This document shows, piece after piece, positions 27,417 through 38,321 of a stretch of DNA of 64,000 nt (positions are counted from its first letter, which is position 1; each line of letters begins with the position of its first letter). Origin of the DNA: Streptococcus sp. Marseille-Q0941 (GTDB taxonomy: Bacteria > Bacillota > Bacilli > Lactobacillales > Streptococcaceae); the NCBI RefSeq assembly GCF_943736975.1, contig NZ_CALSFO010000001.1, positions 62,001 through 126,000 on the forward strand, written 5' to 3'. The notes beneath the pieces were generated by a model. The model was not told the DNA's origin and did not search any database. It saw only the letters and a list, made by a program, of their open reading frames with translations. Position numbers and translations under genes: made by a program.

Positions 27417-28079
27417 ATGAAAAAAACAGTTGCTAAACTGACTCTTGGGTTAACATCTACAGCTATTTTGGCTACAGTTGGTGCTCAAACTGTTAGCGCA
27501 GACTCTTACGTTGTTCAAGACGGTGATTCATTTTTTGGTATTGCTGCTGTAAGTGGTATGGATCCTTATGAGTTGGCAGCTAATAATGGGAAAACCATTT
27601 ATGATACAATCCACCCAGGTGATGTGCTAGAAGTTAGCGGTCCAGCTCAACTTAGCTATTCATACCAAGCTCCTGCTTATGAAGCAACTAGCACTGTTAA
27701 TGCAGTGGCAGGTGAGGATGTTGTTGTAAATACTCCTACAAACTATGGGAATTCTTATCCTGTTGGTCAGTGTACATGGGGCGTGAAAGAATTGGCTCCA
27801 TGGGCTAGCAACTGGTGGGGAAATGCTAACACTTGGGCAACCTATGCTAGTGCACAAGGCTTTAAGACAGGAGATGTGCCTGTAGTAGGAGCAATTGCCG
27901 TTTGGGACGGTGGTGAATATGGTCACGTTGCTTATGTGACAGATGTTCAAAGCGAGAATTCTATTCAAGTATTGGAATGTAACTATGATGGTAGTGGAAC
28001 TCAACCAATTGGAAATTATCGTGGCTTCTTTAATCCCCATAAATCATCAGGTAAAGTTACTTACATCTATCCAAACTAA
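27417..28079 (+). CDS. Secreted LysM-CHAP peptidoglycan hydrolase
   Basis: 220 residues. Signal peptide MKKTVAKLTLGLTSTAILAT ending near VSADS (about residue 28). A LysM domain follows (YVVQDGDSFFGIAAVSGMDP to about 75). The C-terminal CHAP domain (about 105-220) has catalytic Cys119 in VGQCTWGVKE and His170 in YGHVAYVTDV. Probably an amidase or endopeptidase in cell separation, acting outside the membrane. Such genes are often in the WalRK (VicRK) regulon: TGTAAC-N5-TTAAAT at 27306-27322 is a poor half-match to the WalR box and is not claimed. Confidence 0.9.
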   Translation: MKKTVAKLTLGLTSTAILATVGAQTVSADSYVVQDGDSFFGIAAVSGMDPYELAANNGKTIYDTIHPGDVLEVSGPAQLSYSYQAPAYEATSTVNAVAGEDVVVNTPTNYGNSYPVGQCTWGVKELAPWASNWWGNANTWATYASAQGFKTGDVPVVGAIAVWDGGEYGHVAYVTDVQSENSIQVLECNYDGSGTQPIGNYRGFFNPHKSSGKVTYIYPN

Positions 28080-28087
28080 AAATACTA

Positions 28088-28119
28088 AAAAAGATTTAGA
28101 AAATCTAAATCTTTTTTTA
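28088..28119 (+). terminator. Terminator after LysM-CHAP gene
   Basis: AAAAAGATTTAG / CTAAATCTTTTT hairpin with loop AAAAT and T run. Confidence 0.85.
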
Positions 28120-28418
28120 TTTGCTTAGATGTAGTAGTTCTTTACTGACTAGTTTTTCATCTTAGTCAATTAGAAAGTTTATAACTTCATTTGATTTAAT
28201 CATAAATATTTTAGACGGATTTTCAAAAAAGAATAAAGAAAAACGATTTGATTGTTGGTGATGAATGTTTGCTAGTTGAAATCCTATCTACATTTTGAAA
28301 ATTAGTAAAAAAATGGTATAATGAGAGGAAAAGATTCGGATAAAAGTATATTGGACTTTTAAAAAAAGAGACTTGTAAAGGCTCTACAAACACGTTATAG
28401 TAATACTTCGGAGGGAAA
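28120..28418. other. Intergenic region before rnjB
   Basis: AT-rich spacer. It contains the rnjB promoter (TTGAAA 28295-28300, 16 bases, TATAAT 28317-28322) and a leader of about 90 bases ending in the ribosome site CGGAGGG. No other feature seen. Confidence 0.6.
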
Positions 28419-30080
28419 ATGACCAATATTAAATTAACAACTTTAGGCGGTGTTCGTGAAAACGGAAAAAACATGTACATCGCAGAAATTAACGACTCTA
28501 TCTTTGTTTTAGATGCGGGTTTAAAATACCCAGAAAATGAGCAGTTGGGTGTTGATGTCGTTATTCCAAATATGGAATATTTGTTTGAAAATAGTGACCG
28601 TATTGCGGGTGTCTTTTTAACGCACGGGCATGCAGATGCCATTGGAGCTCTTCCTTATCTCCTAGCAGAAGTTAAGGTCCCTGTCTTTGGTTCAGAGTTG
28701 ACAATCGAACTTGCTAAGCTTTTTGTAAAGGGAAATGATAGCGTCAAGAAATTTGATGATTTCCATGTTATCGATGAAAATACAGAAATCGACTTTGGAG
28801 GTACGGAGGTTTCCTTCTTCCGCACAACTCACTCTATCCCAGAAAGTCTGGGTGTCGTTTTAAAAACATCTGAGGGAAGCATCGTCTATACTGGAGATTT
28901 CAAATTTGACCAAACGGCTAGCGAATCTTATGCGACTGACTTTGGTCGTTTAGCAGAAATCGGTCGTGAGGGAGTTTTAGCTCTACTAAGTGATTCAGCA
29001 AACGCGGACAGTAATATTCAAGTGGCCAGTGAAAGTGAAGTTGGTGATGAAATTACGCAAACCATTTCTGATTGGGAAGGACGTATCATTGTAGCTGCTG
29101 TTGCAAGTAACCTTTCTCGTATTCAGCAGGTCTTTGACGCTGCTGCAGATACAGGTCGTCGCGTTGTTTTGACGGGATTCGATATTGAAAATATCGTTCG
29201 TACAGCCATTCGCTTGAAAAAATTGTCTCTAGCAAATGAAAGTCTCTTGATCAAACCAAAAGACATGTCTCGTTTTGAGGATCATGAGTTAATTATCCTG
29301 GAAACTGGTCGTATGGGTGAACCGATTAATGGACTCCGCAAAATGTCAATCGGTCGTCACCGCTATGTTGAAATCAAAGATGGGGACTTGGTTTATATCG
29401 TTACAACACCATCAATCGCTAAAGAAGCTGTCATGGCACGGGTAGAAAACATGGTCTACCAAGCGGGTGGTATCGTAAAACCGATTACTCAAAGCTTGCG
29501 TGTATCAGGACACGGAAATGCGCGTGATCTGCAATTGATGATCAACCTCTTGCAACCCAAGTATCTTTTCCCTATCCAAGGGGAATACCGTGAATTGGAT
29601 GCTCATGCCAAGGCTGCTATGGCTGTGGGTATGTTGCCAGAACGTATTTTTATCCCGAAAAAAGGGACAACCATGTCTTATGAACATGGGGATTTCGTTC
29701 CATCTGGTGCAGTTACTGCAGGAGATGTCTTGATTGACGGAAATGCCATTGGGGATGTTGGGAATGTCGTTCTTCGTGACCGTAAGGTCTTGTCGGAGGA
29801 TGGAATCTTTATCGTTGCGATTACAGTTAACCGTCGTGATAAGAAAATCATTGCCAAGGCACGAGTACACACACGTGGATTTGTTTATCTCAAGAAGAGT
29901 CGTGACATCTTGCGTGAAAGCTCTGAGTTGATTAACCAAACAGTTGAAGATTATCTACAAGGTGAAGACTTTGATTGGTCAGAGCTTAAAGGGAAGGTTC
30001 GTGACAGTTTGGCCAAGTTCCTCTTTGATCAAACTAAGCGTCGTCCAGCTATCTTACCAGTAGTCATGGAAGCAAAATAA
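28419..30080 (+). CDS. rnjB: Ribonuclease J2
   Basis: 553 residues, metallo-beta-lactamase / beta-CASP family, partner of RNase J1 in mRNA decay and processing. The metal motif reads H69-G-H71-A-D73-A74, so the His that completes HxHxDH in active J1-type enzymes is Ala; this degeneration is typical of streptococcal J2. Other motifs are present (TTHSIPES, YTGDFKFD, beta-CASP SGHGNARDL). It acts mainly in complex with J1. Strong GGAGGG site. The neighbour estA matches the pneumococcal order I recall. Confidence 0.9.
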   Translation: MTNIKLTTLGGVRENGKNMYIAEINDSIFVLDAGLKYPENEQLGVDVVIPNMEYLFENSDRIAGVFLTHGHADAIGALPYLLAEVKVPVFGSELTIELAKLFVKGNDSVKKFDDFHVIDENTEIDFGGTEVSFFRTTHSIPESLGVVLKTSEGSIVYTGDFKFDQTASESYATDFGRLAEIGREGVLALLSDSANADSNIQVASESEVGDEITQTISDWEGRIIVAAVASNLSRIQQVFDAAADTGRRVVLTGFDIENIVRTAIRLKKLSLANESLLIKPKDMSRFEDHELIILETGRMGEPINGLRKMSIGRHRYVEIKDGDLVYIVTTPSIAKEAVMARVENMVYQAGGIVKPITQSLRVSGHGNARDLQLMINLLQPKYLFPIQGEYRELDAHAKAAMAVGMLPERIFIPKKGTTMSYEHGDFVPSGAVTAGDVLIDGNAIGDVGNVVLRDRKVLSEDGIFIVAITVNRRDKKIIAKARVHTRGFVYLKKSRDILRESSELINQTVEDYLQGEDFDWSELKGKVRDSLAKFLFDQTKRRPAILPVVMEAK

Positions 30081-30098
30081 CGATTAAATAAAGAAGTA

Positions 30099-30124
30099 GA
30101 AAAAGTCGAATTTCGGCTTTTTCT
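30099..30124 (+). terminator. Terminator between rnjB and estA
   Basis: GAAAAAGTCGA / TCGGCTTTTTC hairpin followed by TTATC; possibly partial, since estA follows at 27 bases. Confidence 0.65.
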
Positions 30125-30150
30125 TATCTTAAACCTAAAAGGAGAAAATA

Positions 30151-30930
30151 ATGGCAGTAATGAAGATTGAGTATTACTCAGAAGTTTTGGATATGGAATG
30201 GGGAGTAAATGTTCTCTATCCTGATGGCTCTAGGGTAACTGATCCCGATTGCACAGATATTCCTGTCCTCTACCTCTTACATGGGATGTCTGGTAATCAT
30301 AATAGTTGGCTCAAACGTACCAATGTAGAGCGCTTGGTGCGAGGGGCTAATCTGATTGTTGTAATGCCTAATACAAGTAACGGCTGGTATACAGATACTC
30401 AGTATGGCTATAACTACTACACTGCTCTAGCAGAAGAATTACCTCAGGTGCTCAAACGCTTCTTTCCCAATATGACCAACAAACGAGAAAAGACCTTTAT
30501 CGCTGGTTTATCAATGGGAGGTTATGGTTCCTTTAAGTTAGCATTGTCAACTGACCGTTTCTCCCATGCAGCTAGCTTTTCTGGGGCACTTAGCTTCGAG
30601 AAGTTTTCTCCTGAGAGTCAAGATTTGGGAACGCGTGCCTACTGGAGAGGTGTGTTTGGCAAAGTTAATGATTGGGTGAATAGCCCATATTCACTTGAAA
30701 CACTGGCTAAAAAGTCTGATAAGAAAACCAAACTCTGGGTATGGTGTGGCGAGCAAGATTTCTTGTATGCTGCCAATAACCTAGCAGTGAAGAATCTCAA
30801 GAAACTTGGTTTTGATGTGACCTACACCCATAGTGCAGGAACCCACGAGTGGTATTATTGGGAAAAACAATTGGAACGTTTTTTGACTACTCTGCCAATC
30901 GATTTTGTTTTAGAAGAACGCTTGTCTTAA
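30151..30930 (+). CDS. estA: Tributyrin esterase EstA
   Basis: 259 residues, alpha/beta hydrolase of the esterase D / S-formylglutathione hydrolase type. Seen: [13 protein letters not shown] near the oxyanion region, the nucleophile elbow GLSMGGYG with Ser121, and the later His in [10 protein letters not shown]. No signal peptide. Hydrolyses short-chain acyl esters, and in pneumococcus is linked to deacetylating sialic acids (known for the family, not shown here). AAAGGAG precedes the ATG. A separate terminator follows. Confidence 0.9.
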   Translation: MAVMKIEYYSEVLDMEWGVNVLYPDGSRVTDPDCTDIPVLYLLHGMSGNHNSWLKRTNVERLVRGANLIVVMPNTSNGWYTDTQYGYNYYTALAEELPQVLKRFFPNMTNKREKTFIAGLSMGGYGSFKLALSTDRFSHAASFSGALSFEKFSPESQDLGTRAYWRGVFGKVNDWVNSPYSLETLAKKSDKKTKLWVWCGEQDFLYAANNLAVKNLKKLGFDVTYTHSAGTHEWYYWEKQLERFLTTLPIDFVLEERLS

Positions 30931-30984
30931 TTTTAGCTTTCTTTTAGTTTGATTTAGTAGAATAGTGAGCCTATCTTTAGAATG

Positions 30985-31020
30985 GAAACCCATGGCTTAA
31001 AGATGGGTTCTTATTTTTTT
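30985..31020 (+). terminator. Terminator after estA
   Basis: AACCCAT / ATGGGTT hairpin then CTTATTTTTTT. It overlaps the in-frame upstream extension of the next gene and argues for the start at 31039. Confidence 0.75.
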
Positions 31021-31038
31021 GAGAAAGGTGGGCAAATC

Positions 31039-31740
31039 ATGGGCTGGATTATTCGTGTTTTATATCGATTGTTACTAGGAATTTTGCGTATGTTTTGGCG
31101 CCTTGTATGGACGCTTATCTTCTTAATTCTCATCACTTTTGGGATTCTCTGGTATGTGACAGGTGATTTACCTGCTACTTTAAATCAAGTTAGCAAAGTG
31201 GTCCAAGTCGGCCAAGCAAGTTGGCAACAATGGCAAGAAACTGGTAAATTACAAGGTCTGTCTCAGACAGATCATCATCAGGGTTCAGGAGCGAAATGGT
31301 CAGAGGCGCAAGCAACTATCTATATTGATCCTCAAATGGATGCCACTTTCCAAAAGGCCTACCTTGAAGCTATTGCTAACTGGAATCAGACAGGAGCTTT
31401 TGACTTTGAGCTTGTAACAGAACCGGGTCAAGCCACTATTTTCGCTACCGAAATGAATGATGGTTCGACAGCTGTAGCCGGTGAGGCGGAGAGTCAAACC
31501 AATCTCCTAACCAAACAATTCACTTCTGTGACTGTTCGCTTAAATCATTATTACCTATCGAATCCAAACTATGGCTATACCTATGAACGTATCTTGCATA
31601 CGGCAGAACATGAGTTAGGACATGCTATTGGCTTGCAGCATACCAATGAGATTTCAGTCATGCAACCGGCAGGGTCTTATTATGGTATCCAAGCTCAAGA
31701 TGTAAAAGAAGTCCAAGAACTCTATGAGTCAGGAGATTAG
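31039..31740 (+). CDS. Membrane-anchored matrixin-like metalloprotease
   Basis: 233 residues from ATG 31039 (MGWIIRVLYRLLLG), behind GAAAGGTGGG. One membrane helix at about 14-38, then an extracellular part. The zinc-binding metzincin motif H191-E-L-G-H195-A-I-G-L-Q-H201 is complete, followed by a Met-turn (SVMQPA). Probably a cell-surface protease with the active site outside; substrate unknown. It lies between estA and uvrC, whose promoter begins directly downstream. Confidence 0.88.
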   Translation: MGWIIRVLYRLLLGILRMFWRLVWTLIFLILITFGILWYVTGDLPATLNQVSKVVQVGQASWQQWQETGKLQGLSQTDHHQGSGAKWSEAQATIYIDPQMDATFQKAYLEAIANWNQTGAFDFELVTEPGQATIFATEMNDGSTAVAGEAESQTNLLTKQFTSVTVRLNHYYLSNPNYGYTYERILHTAEHELGHAIGLQHTNEISVMQPAGSYYGIQAQDVKEVQELYESGD

Positions 31741-31781
31741 TAAAGTTGAGCTTCTTGATATGAGCAATGAGAGGTGCTTTT

Positions 31782-31790
31782 TGCTATAAT
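31782..31790 (+). promoter_or_regulatory. Extended -10 promoter of uvrC, seven bases from the start codon
   Basis: TGCTATAAT; the predicted transcript start coincides with the uvrC ATG at 31797, implying a leaderless mRNA. No ribosome site is present ahead of the ATG. Confidence 0.55.
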
Positions 31791-31796
31791 GGAACT

Positions 31797-33623
31797 ATGA
31801 ATAACTTGATTAAATCAAAACTGGAGCTCTTGCCGAATAGCCCTGGTTGTTACATTCACAAAGATAAAAACGGCACGATCATCTATGTAGGGAAGGCCAA
31901 AAATCTGCGCAATCGGGTGCGGTCCTACTTTCGTGGAAGTCACGATACCAAGACAGAAGCTTTGGTGTCTGAAATTGTGGATTTTGAGTTTATCGTTACG
32001 GAGTCTAATATTGAGGCTCTCCTTTTGGAGATTAATCTCATCAAGGAAAACAAGCCCAAATACAATATCATGCTCAAGGACGACAAATCCTACCCTTTTA
32101 TCAAAATCACAAATGAACGCTATCCTCGCTTGATTATCACCCGTCAGGTCAAAAAGGACGGAGGCCTTTATTTTGGTCCTTATCCGGATGTGGGGGCAGC
32201 CAATGAAATCAAACGGCTATTGGATCGGATTTTTCCTTTCCGCAAGTGTACTAATCCGCCCTCGAAGGTCTGTTTTTATTACCACATTGGCCAGTGTATG
32301 GCTCATACGGTTTGTCACAAGGATGAAGCTTATTTTAAAGCGATGTCCCAGGAGGTCTCTGATTTTCTCAAGGGGCAGGATGACAAAATCATTGATGAAC
32401 TCAAGAGTAAGATGGCTTTGGCAGCTCAGAATATGGAGTTTGAGCGTGCAGCTGAATACCGTGATCTAATCCAGGCTATTGGGACTCTTCGCACCAAACA
32501 AAGAGTCATGGCTAAGGACCTCCAAAACCGTGATGTCTTTGGTTATTACGTGGATAAGGGCTGGATGTGTGTACAGGTTTTCTTTGTCCGTCAGGGCAAA
32601 TTGATTGAACGAGATGTCAACCTCTTTCCTTATTATAATGATCCAGATGAGGATTTTCTGACCTATGTGGGACAGTTTTATCAAGAAAAATCTCACCTGG
32701 TTCCCAATGAAATTTTGATTCCTCAGGATATTGATGAAGAGGCGGTTAAGGCCTTGTTAGATACAAAGGTGATTAAGCCACAACGCGGTGAGAAAAAGCA
32801 ACTCGTTAATCTAGCCATTAAAAATGCTCGTGTTAGTCTGGAGCAGAAGTTTAATCTGCTGGAAAAATCAGTTGAGAAAACCCAGGGTGCTATTGAAAAT
32901 CTTGGTCGACTTCTACAAATTCCGACCCCAGTCCGTATCGAGTCTTTTGATAATTCCAATATTATGGGGACTAGTCCTGTCTCTGCGATGGTTGTTTTTG
33001 TCAACGGAAAACCTAGCAAGAAGGATTATCGTAAGTACAAGATTAAGACAGTGGTCGGACCAGATGACTATGCGAGTATGCGAGAGGTTATTCGCAGACG
33101 TTACGGCCGAGTCCAACGAGATGGTCTGACACCGCCTGATTTAATCGTCATTGATGGGGGACAAGGTCAAGTCAATATTGCTAAGCAAGTGATTCAAGAA
33201 GAGCTAGGTTTGGATATCCCTATCGCAGGCCTTCAAAAGAATGACAAGCACCAAACGCATGAGCTGCTCTTTGGAGATCCTCTTGAAGTGGTGGAATTGT
33301 CTCGGAATTCTCAGGAATTTTTCCTCCTCCAACGCATTCAAGATGAAGTCCATCGCTTTGCCATCACATTCCACCGGCAATTGCGCTCCAAGAATTCTTT
33401 CTCCTCTCAATTAGATGGGATTGAAGGATTAGGTCCAAAACGCAAGCAGAATTTAATGAAATATTTTAAATCTCTGACTAAAATGAAGGAAGCAAGCGTG
33501 GACGATATTGTCAATGTTGGAATACCAAGAACAGTTGCAGAGGCTGTTCATAGACAGTTAAATCCAGAAGCGAATTCAACACTAGCTCAAGTAGCTGAGA
33601 AGCCGGTTGAATATAAGGAATAA
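31797..33623 (+). CDS. uvrC: Excinuclease ABC subunit C
   Basis: 608 residues from ATG 31797 ([20 protein letters not shown]); the in-frame ATG at 31767 lies upstream of the -10 and is unlikely. Nucleotide excision repair nuclease making both incisions with UvrB-DNA. Seen: GIY-YIG domain ([29 protein letters not shown]), Cys-containing linker ([19 protein letters not shown]), UVR motif near 205-235 ([14 protein letters not shown]), RNase H-like domain ([29 protein letters not shown]), and C-terminal helix-hairpin-helix ([16 protein letters not shown]). Complete. Confidence 0.96.
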   Translation: MNNLIKSKLELLPNSPGCYIHKDKNGTIIYVGKAKNLRNRVRSYFRGSHDTKTEALVSEIVDFEFIVTESNIEALLLEINLIKENKPKYNIMLKDDKSYPFIKITNERYPRLIITRQVKKDGGLYFGPYPDVGAANEIKRLLDRIFPFRKCTNPPSKVCFYYHIGQCMAHTVCHKDEAYFKAMSQEVSDFLKGQDDKIIDELKSKMALAAQNMEFERAAEYRDLIQAIGTLRTKQRVMAKDLQNRDVFGYYVDKGWMCVQVFFVRQGKLIERDVNLFPYYNDPDEDFLTYVGQFYQEKSHLVPNEILIPQDIDEEAVKALLDTKVIKPQRGEKKQLVNLAIKNARVSLEQKFNLLEKSVEKTQGAIENLGRLLQIPTPVRIESFDNSNIMGTSPVSAMVVFVNGKPSKKDYRKYKIKTVVGPDDYASMREVIRRRYGRVQRDGLTPPDLIVIDGGQGQVNIAKQVIQEELGLDIPIAGLQKNDKHQTHELLFGDPLEVVELSRNSQEFFLLQRIQDEVHRFAITFHRQLRSKNSFSSQLDGIEGLGPKRKQNLMKYFKSLTKMKEASVDDIVNVGIPRTVAEAVHRQLNPEANSTLAQVAEKPVEYKE

Positions 33624-33673
33624 AGAAGTAGTGGAATGTTTTTGCTTTAGTGAGTGCAAGCTAGTCGGATTTG

Positions 33674-33682
33674 TGGTAAAAT
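33674..33682 (+). promoter_or_regulatory. Extended -10 promoter of rsmH close to the start codon
   Basis: TGGTAAAAT ends nine bases before the ATG at 33692, so the leader would be only about three bases. Confidence 0.45.
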
Positions 33683-33691
33683 AGATAAGAT

Positions 33692-34642
33692 ATGACAAAA
33701 GAATTTCATCATGTAACAGTCATGCTCCATGAGACTATTGATATGCTAGATGTGAAGCCTGATGGCATTTACGTTGATGCAACCTTGGGTGGGGCAGGTC
33801 ACAGCGAGTATTTGTTAAGTAAATTAAGCGAGAAAGGGCATTTGTATGCCTTTGACCAAGATCAAAACGCCATTGACAATGCGCAAAAACGTTTAGCGCC
33901 CTATATCGAAAAGGGAATGGTTACTTTTGTCAAGGATAATTTCCGTCATTTGAAGGAACGCTTAAATGACTTAGGCGTGACAGAGATTGATGGAATTTGT
34001 TATGACTTAGGAGTATCGAGTCCGCAACTAGATCAGCGTGAACGTGGCTTTTCATATAAGAAGGATGCGCCGCTGGATATGCGGATGAATCAGGAAGCTA
34101 GTTTGACTGCATATGAAGTTGTCAATCATTACGACTATCATGATTTGGTACGAATCTTTTTCAAATATGGAGAAGACAAGTTTTCTAAACAGATTGCGCG
34201 AAAAATCGAACAAGCACGTCAAGTAAAGCCAATCGAGACAACAACCGAATTGGCAGAGATTATCAAGTCAGCCAAGCCTGCTAAGGAACTTAAGAAAAAA
34301 GGTCATCCGGCCAAGCAGATTTTCCAGGCCATTCGTATTGAAGTTAACGATGAGTTAGGAGCAGCTGATGAGTCTATTCAGCAAGCCATGGATATGCTAG
34401 CTTTGGATGGAAGAATATCAGTGATTACCTTCCATTCACTGGAAGATCGTTTGACGAAGCAACTATTTAAGGAAGCTTCGACGGTAGAGGTTCCAAAAGG
34501 ATTACCTTTTATTCCAGATAATCTCAAACCTAAGATGGAATTAGTATCACGTAAACCAATCTTACCAAGCAAGGAAGAATTGGAAGCAAATAATCGTTCC
34601 CACTCAGCCAAGCTTCGAGTGGCAAGAAAAATTCACAAGTAA
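33692..34642 (+). CDS. rsmH: 16S rRNA (cytosine-1402-N4)-methyltransferase
   Basis: 316 residues (MraW). Methylates C1402 of 16S rRNA. Seen: [27 protein letters not shown] (SAM-binding), [20 protein letters not shown], and [12 protein letters not shown] with [12 protein letters not shown] near the end. First gene of the rsmH-ftsL-pbpX-mraY cluster; there is no evident ribosome site, in line with the very short leader. ftsL begins ten bases after the stop. Confidence 0.96.
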   Translation: MTKEFHHVTVMLHETIDMLDVKPDGIYVDATLGGAGHSEYLLSKLSEKGHLYAFDQDQNAIDNAQKRLAPYIEKGMVTFVKDNFRHLKERLNDLGVTEIDGICYDLGVSSPQLDQRERGFSYKKDAPLDMRMNQEASLTAYEVVNHYDYHDLVRIFFKYGEDKFSKQIARKIEQARQVKPIETTTELAEIIKSAKPAKELKKKGHPAKQIFQAIRIEVNDELGAADESIQQAMDMLALDGRISVITFHSLEDRLTKQLFKEASTVEVPKGLPFIPDNLKPKMELVSRKPILPSKEELEANNRSHSAKLRVARKIHK

Positions 34643-34652
34643 AGAGGAAAAA

Positions 34653-34970
34653 ATGGCAGAAATCAGAGGAACAACGAGCCAATTGTTGCAAGCTCGTATA
34701 AAAAAATTTTCACGTGTTGAAAAGGCCTTTTACCTTTCAATTGCCATCACAGCCCTGGTCTTAGCAATTAGTATAGTCTATATGCAGACAAAACTTTTTC
34801 AAGTTCAGAGTGATTTGACAAAAGTCAATGCACAAATTGAAGAAAAAAAGACAGAGTTGGATGATGCCAAACAAGAAGTTAATGAATTGATCCGATCAGA
34901 ACGTTTGACCGAAATTGCAAATTCTCAAGAGTTGCAATTGAATAATGAAAATATTCGATCAGCGGAGTAG
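34653..34970 (+). CDS. ftsL: Cell division protein FtsL
   Basis: 105 residues: short cytoplasmic N terminus, one membrane helix (about 26-46, FYLSIAITALVLAISIVYM), then a coiled coil (about 50-95, VQSDLTKVNAQIEEKKTELD). Bitopic divisome protein partnering DivIB and DivIC at the septum. Identified by position between rsmH and pbpX and by topology, since the sequence is poorly conserved. AGAGGAAAAA precedes the ATG; pbpX follows after three bases. Confidence 0.93.
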   Translation: MAEIRGTTSQLLQARIKKFSRVEKAFYLSIAITALVLAISIVYMQTKLFQVQSDLTKVNAQIEEKKTELDDAKQEVNELIRSERLTEIANSQELQLNNENIRSAE

Positions 34971-34973
34971 TAT

Positions 34974-37229
34974 ATGAAATCCTGGAAAGAAAGAATCATA
35001 CGCTTTGCCATTAAGAATCGTAAAACTCCAATGGAAAACCGCAGATTAGTAGGAAAAAATTTGAGCCTATTGACTGTCTTTCTATTTGCTGTTTTTTTGG
35101 TTAATTTTGCGGTGATTATTGGTACAGGCACAAAATTTGGAGTCAATCTGGTTAAAGAAGCAAATAAAGTTCATCAAACGACTCTGACTGTTCCTGCTAA
35201 AAGAGGAACCATTTATGACCGTAATGGAACTCCCATAGCAGAAGATGCGACCTCTTATAATGTCTATGCTGTAATAGATAAAGAATATAAGTCAGCTAAT
35301 GGTGATGTTCTTTATGTAGAAGAATCTAAGTACAATAAAGTGGCAGAAATTTTTCATAAATACTTAGATATGGAGGAGACTTACGTCAAAGACCAACTCT
35401 CTCAACCAAATCTCAAACAAGTTTCTTTTGGCGCCAAAGGAAATGGGATTACCTATGCTAATATGATGTCCATTAAACAAGACTTGGAATCTGCTCAGGT
35501 CGAGGGTATTAATTTTACGACTAGTCCAAATCGGAGTTATCCAAATGGAAAATTTGCCTCATCCTTTATTGGTTTAGCCCAGCTACATGAAAATGAAGAT
35601 GGTACTAAAAGTCTAATTGGGACATCGGGTATTGAGAGTTCCTTAAATAGTTTGTTGGCAGGGACAGACGGTATTATTACTTATGAAAAAGACCGTCTAG
35701 GGAATATTATCCCTGGTACGGAACAAGTTACCCAACAGACCGTAAACGGGAAAGACGTCTATACGACCCTATCTAGCCCTTTGCAGTCCTTTATGGAAAG
35801 CCAAATGGATGCCCTTCAAGAAAAACAAAAAGGCAAGTATATGAATGCAACCTTAGTCAGTGCCAAGACCGGGGAAATTCTTGCCACAACACAAAGACCA
35901 ACTTTTGATGCGGATACAAAAGAAGGTATTACTGAGGATTTTGTTTGGCGAGACCTTTTATATCAGAGCAATTACGAACCTGGTTCAACCATGAAGGTCA
36001 TGACCTTAGCTGCTGCTATTGACAATAAAACCTTCTCTGGAGGCGAATATTTTAATAGTAGTGAATTAAAGGTTGCTGATGCGACTATCAGAGACTGGGA
36101 TGTTAATGATGGCTTATCAGCTGGAAGTATAATGACTTACTTACAAGGGTTTGCTCACTCAAGTAATGTGGGTATGACCTTGCTCCAACAAAAGATGGGG
36201 GATGCTACTTGGTTAGAATACCTTAATCGATTCAAGTTTGGAGTTCCAACTCGTTTTGGAATGCCCGATGAGTATGCGGGACAACTACCTGCAGATAACG
36301 TTGTTAATATTGCCATGAGTTCTTTTGGTCAAGGGATTTCTGTTACTCATACACAAATGCTTCGTGCTTTCACAGCAATTGCGAATGATGGGGTTATGCT
36401 AGAACCGAAGTTTATTAGTGCCCTCTATGATCCAAATGATCAGACTGTTCGTAAATCACAAAGAGAGGTTGTAGGGAATCCTGTTTCTAAAGAAGCGGCT
36501 AGTTTGACTAGGGAAAACATGATTTTGGTTGGTACAGACCCTATTTATGGGACCATGTATAATCGTAATGATAATAAACCAGTAATTACTGTTCCTGGTC
36601 AGAATGTTTCTGTCAAATCTGGAACAGCCCAAATTGCAGATGAGCAAAAAGGTGGATACTTGAAAGGAATTACTAACTATATTTACTCGGTAGTTTCTAT
36701 GCACCCGGCAGAAAATCCAGATTTTATTCTCTATGTGACAGTTCAACAGCCGGAACATTATTCTGCAATACAATTAGGAGAATTTGCGAACCCTATCTTG
36801 GAACGAGCTTCTGCTATGAAAGAATCTCTTAATCTACAGTCAACAGCTAAAAATCTGGATCAAGTTACAACTACAACTAGTTATGCAATGCCAGCGACCA
36901 AAGACTATAGTCCTGGAGACATGGCAGAGGAACTGCGACGCAATCTTGTTCAACCGATCGTTATTGGTTCAGGGACAAAAATCAAAGACAGTTCAGTAGC
37001 AGAAGGAACAAATCTAGATGCCAACGAACAAATCTTACTCCTTTCAGATAAGGTAGAAGTGATGCCTGACTTATATGGCTGGTCTAAGAAAAATGTTGAA
37101 ACCTTTGCCAAATGGTTGAATCTTGAAGTTGAATTTGAAGGTACAGGAGAAATTGTTAAAAAACAAAATGTTCGTTCTAATACAGCTTTAAAAGATTTAC
37201 AAAAAATAAAAATAACATTAGGAGATTAG
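34974..37229 (+). CDS. pbpX: Penicillin-binding protein 2x
   Basis: 751 residues, class B septal transpeptidase working with FtsW. Seen: membrane helix (about 30-50), dimerisation domain, the catalytic motifs S338-T-M-K, S396-S-N and K548-S-G-T, and two C-terminal PASTA domains (from about 635). One residue longer than the pneumococcal R6 protein as I recall it. Relative to R6 numbering, Val replaces Leu546 just before KSG and Ser replaces Arg384, while Thr338 and Met400 are kept. Such changes occur in mosaic resistance alleles but also in normal commensal alleles. mraY starts one base after the stop. Confidence 0.96.
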   Translation: MKSWKERIIRFAIKNRKTPMENRRLVGKNLSLLTVFLFAVFLVNFAVIIGTGTKFGVNLVKEANKVHQTTLTVPAKRGTIYDRNGTPIAEDATSYNVYAVIDKEYKSANGDVLYVEESKYNKVAEIFHKYLDMEETYVKDQLSQPNLKQVSFGAKGNGITYANMMSIKQDLESAQVEGINFTTSPNRSYPNGKFASSFIGLAQLHENEDGTKSLIGTSGIESSLNSLLAGTDGIITYEKDRLGNIIPGTEQVTQQTVNGKDVYTTLSSPLQSFMESQMDALQEKQKGKYMNATLVSAKTGEILATTQRPTFDADTKEGITEDFVWRDLLYQSNYEPGSTMKVMTLAAAIDNKTFSGGEYFNSSELKVADATIRDWDVNDGLSAGSIMTYLQGFAHSSNVGMTLLQQKMGDATWLEYLNRFKFGVPTRFGMPDEYAGQLPADNVVNIAMSSFGQGISVTHTQMLRAFTAIANDGVMLEPKFISALYDPNDQTVRKSQREVVGNPVSKEAASLTRENMILVGTDPIYGTMYNRNDNKPVITVPGQNVSVKSGTAQIADEQKGGYLKGITNYIYSVVSMHPAENPDFILYVTVQQPEHYSAIQLGEFANPILERASAMKESLNLQSTAKNLDQVTTTTSYAMPATKDYSPGDMAEELRRNLVQPIVIGSGTKIKDSSVAEGTNLDANEQILLLSDKVEVMPDLYGWSKKNVETFAKWLNLEVEFEGTGEIVKKQNVRSNTALKDLQKIKITLGD

Positions 37230-37230
37230 G

Positions 37231-38211
37231 ATGCTAGTTTCTATCTTTACTGGAATCCTTACTTTTGTTCTCACAGTAGTAGGAATTCCAGCCTTTATCC
37301 GTTTTTACCACAAAGCACAAATTACCGGTCAGCAGATGCACGAGGATGTGAAACAACACCAGGCAAAAGCTGGGACACCAACAATGGGGGGAGTCGTCTT
37401 TCTCGTAACAAGTGTTTTCGTTAGTTTAGTTCTTGCTCTTTTGACCAATCAACTAACGAATAATGTAGGAATGATCCTCTTTATCCTAGTCTTATATGGT
37501 TTAGTTGGTTTCTTAGATGATTTCCTCAAAGTTTTCCGTAAAATCAACGAAGGGCTCAATCCTAAACAAAAACTCTTGCTTCAGTTAGTAGGAGGAGTTA
37601 TCTTCTATTTCTTTTATGAAAGAGGAGGAGATATCTTAAATGTATTTGGGTATCCATTGCACTTAGGATTCCTTTATATATTCTTTGCTCTCTTCTGGTT
37701 GGTTGGTTTTTCGAATGCGGTTAACTTGACTGACGGGATTGATGGATTAGCAAGTATTTCAGTAGTGATTAGTTTATCTGCTTATGGAGTCATTGCTTAT
37801 GTACAAAATCAGGTGGATATCTTGTTAGTCATTATAGCTATGATTGGTGGTCTTCTCGGTTTCTTTGTCTTTAATCATAAACCTGCTAAAGTATTTATGG
37901 GAGATGTGGGAAGTCTTTCTCTTGGAGGGATGTTGGCTGCAATTTCTATGGCGTTGCACCAAGAATGGACACTTCTCTTTATTGGTATTGTTTATGTCTT
38001 TGAAACCACATCGGTTATGATGCAAGTTAGCTACTTTAAGTTGAGTGGCGGCAAACGTATCTTCCGAATGACACCAGTTCACCACCATTTTGAGTTGGGT
38101 GGCTTTTCTGGTAACGGTCAAGCCTGGAGTGAGTGGAAGGTCGACTTCTTCTTCTGGGGAGTAGGTTTACTTGCAAGTCTTGTAACTTTAACTTTTATGT
38201 ATTTATTCTAA
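37231..38211 (+). CDS. mraY: Phospho-N-acetylmuramoyl-pentapeptide transferase
   Basis: 326 residues, polytopic membrane enzyme making lipid I from UDP-MurNAc-pentapeptide and undecaprenyl phosphate. Seen: [15 protein letters not shown], the catalytic Asp region [31 protein letters not shown] and [13 protein letters not shown]. About ten membrane helices. Last gene of the rsmH-ftsL-pbpX-mraY cluster, closed by a terminator. Confidence 0.97.
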   Translation: MLVSIFTGILTFVLTVVGIPAFIRFYHKAQITGQQMHEDVKQHQAKAGTPTMGGVVFLVTSVFVSLVLALLTNQLTNNVGMILFILVLYGLVGFLDDFLKVFRKINEGLNPKQKLLLQLVGGVIFYFFYERGGDILNVFGYPLHLGFLYIFFALFWLVGFSNAVNLTDGIDGLASISVVISLSAYGVIAYVQNQVDILLVIIAMIGGLLGFFVFNHKPAKVFMGDVGSLSLGGMLAAISMALHQEWTLLFIGIVYVFETTSVMMQVSYFKLSGGKRIFRMTPVHHHFELGGFSGNGQAWSEWKVDFFFWGVGLLASLVTLTFMYLF

Positions 38212-38243
38212 AAGAGAAGAACCTTAGTTCTTCTCTTTTTATT
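38211..38243 (+). terminator. Terminator after mraY
   Basis: AAGAGAAGAAC / GTTCTTCTCTT hairpin with loop CTTA and a T run. Confidence 0.85.
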
Positions 38244-38321
38244 TCCTGTTATTTTCAATTGATGAATCCCTTTCTCAAAAAATTAAAATTATGGTAAAAT
38301 GGAGAAAAGAAAGATGAGATT

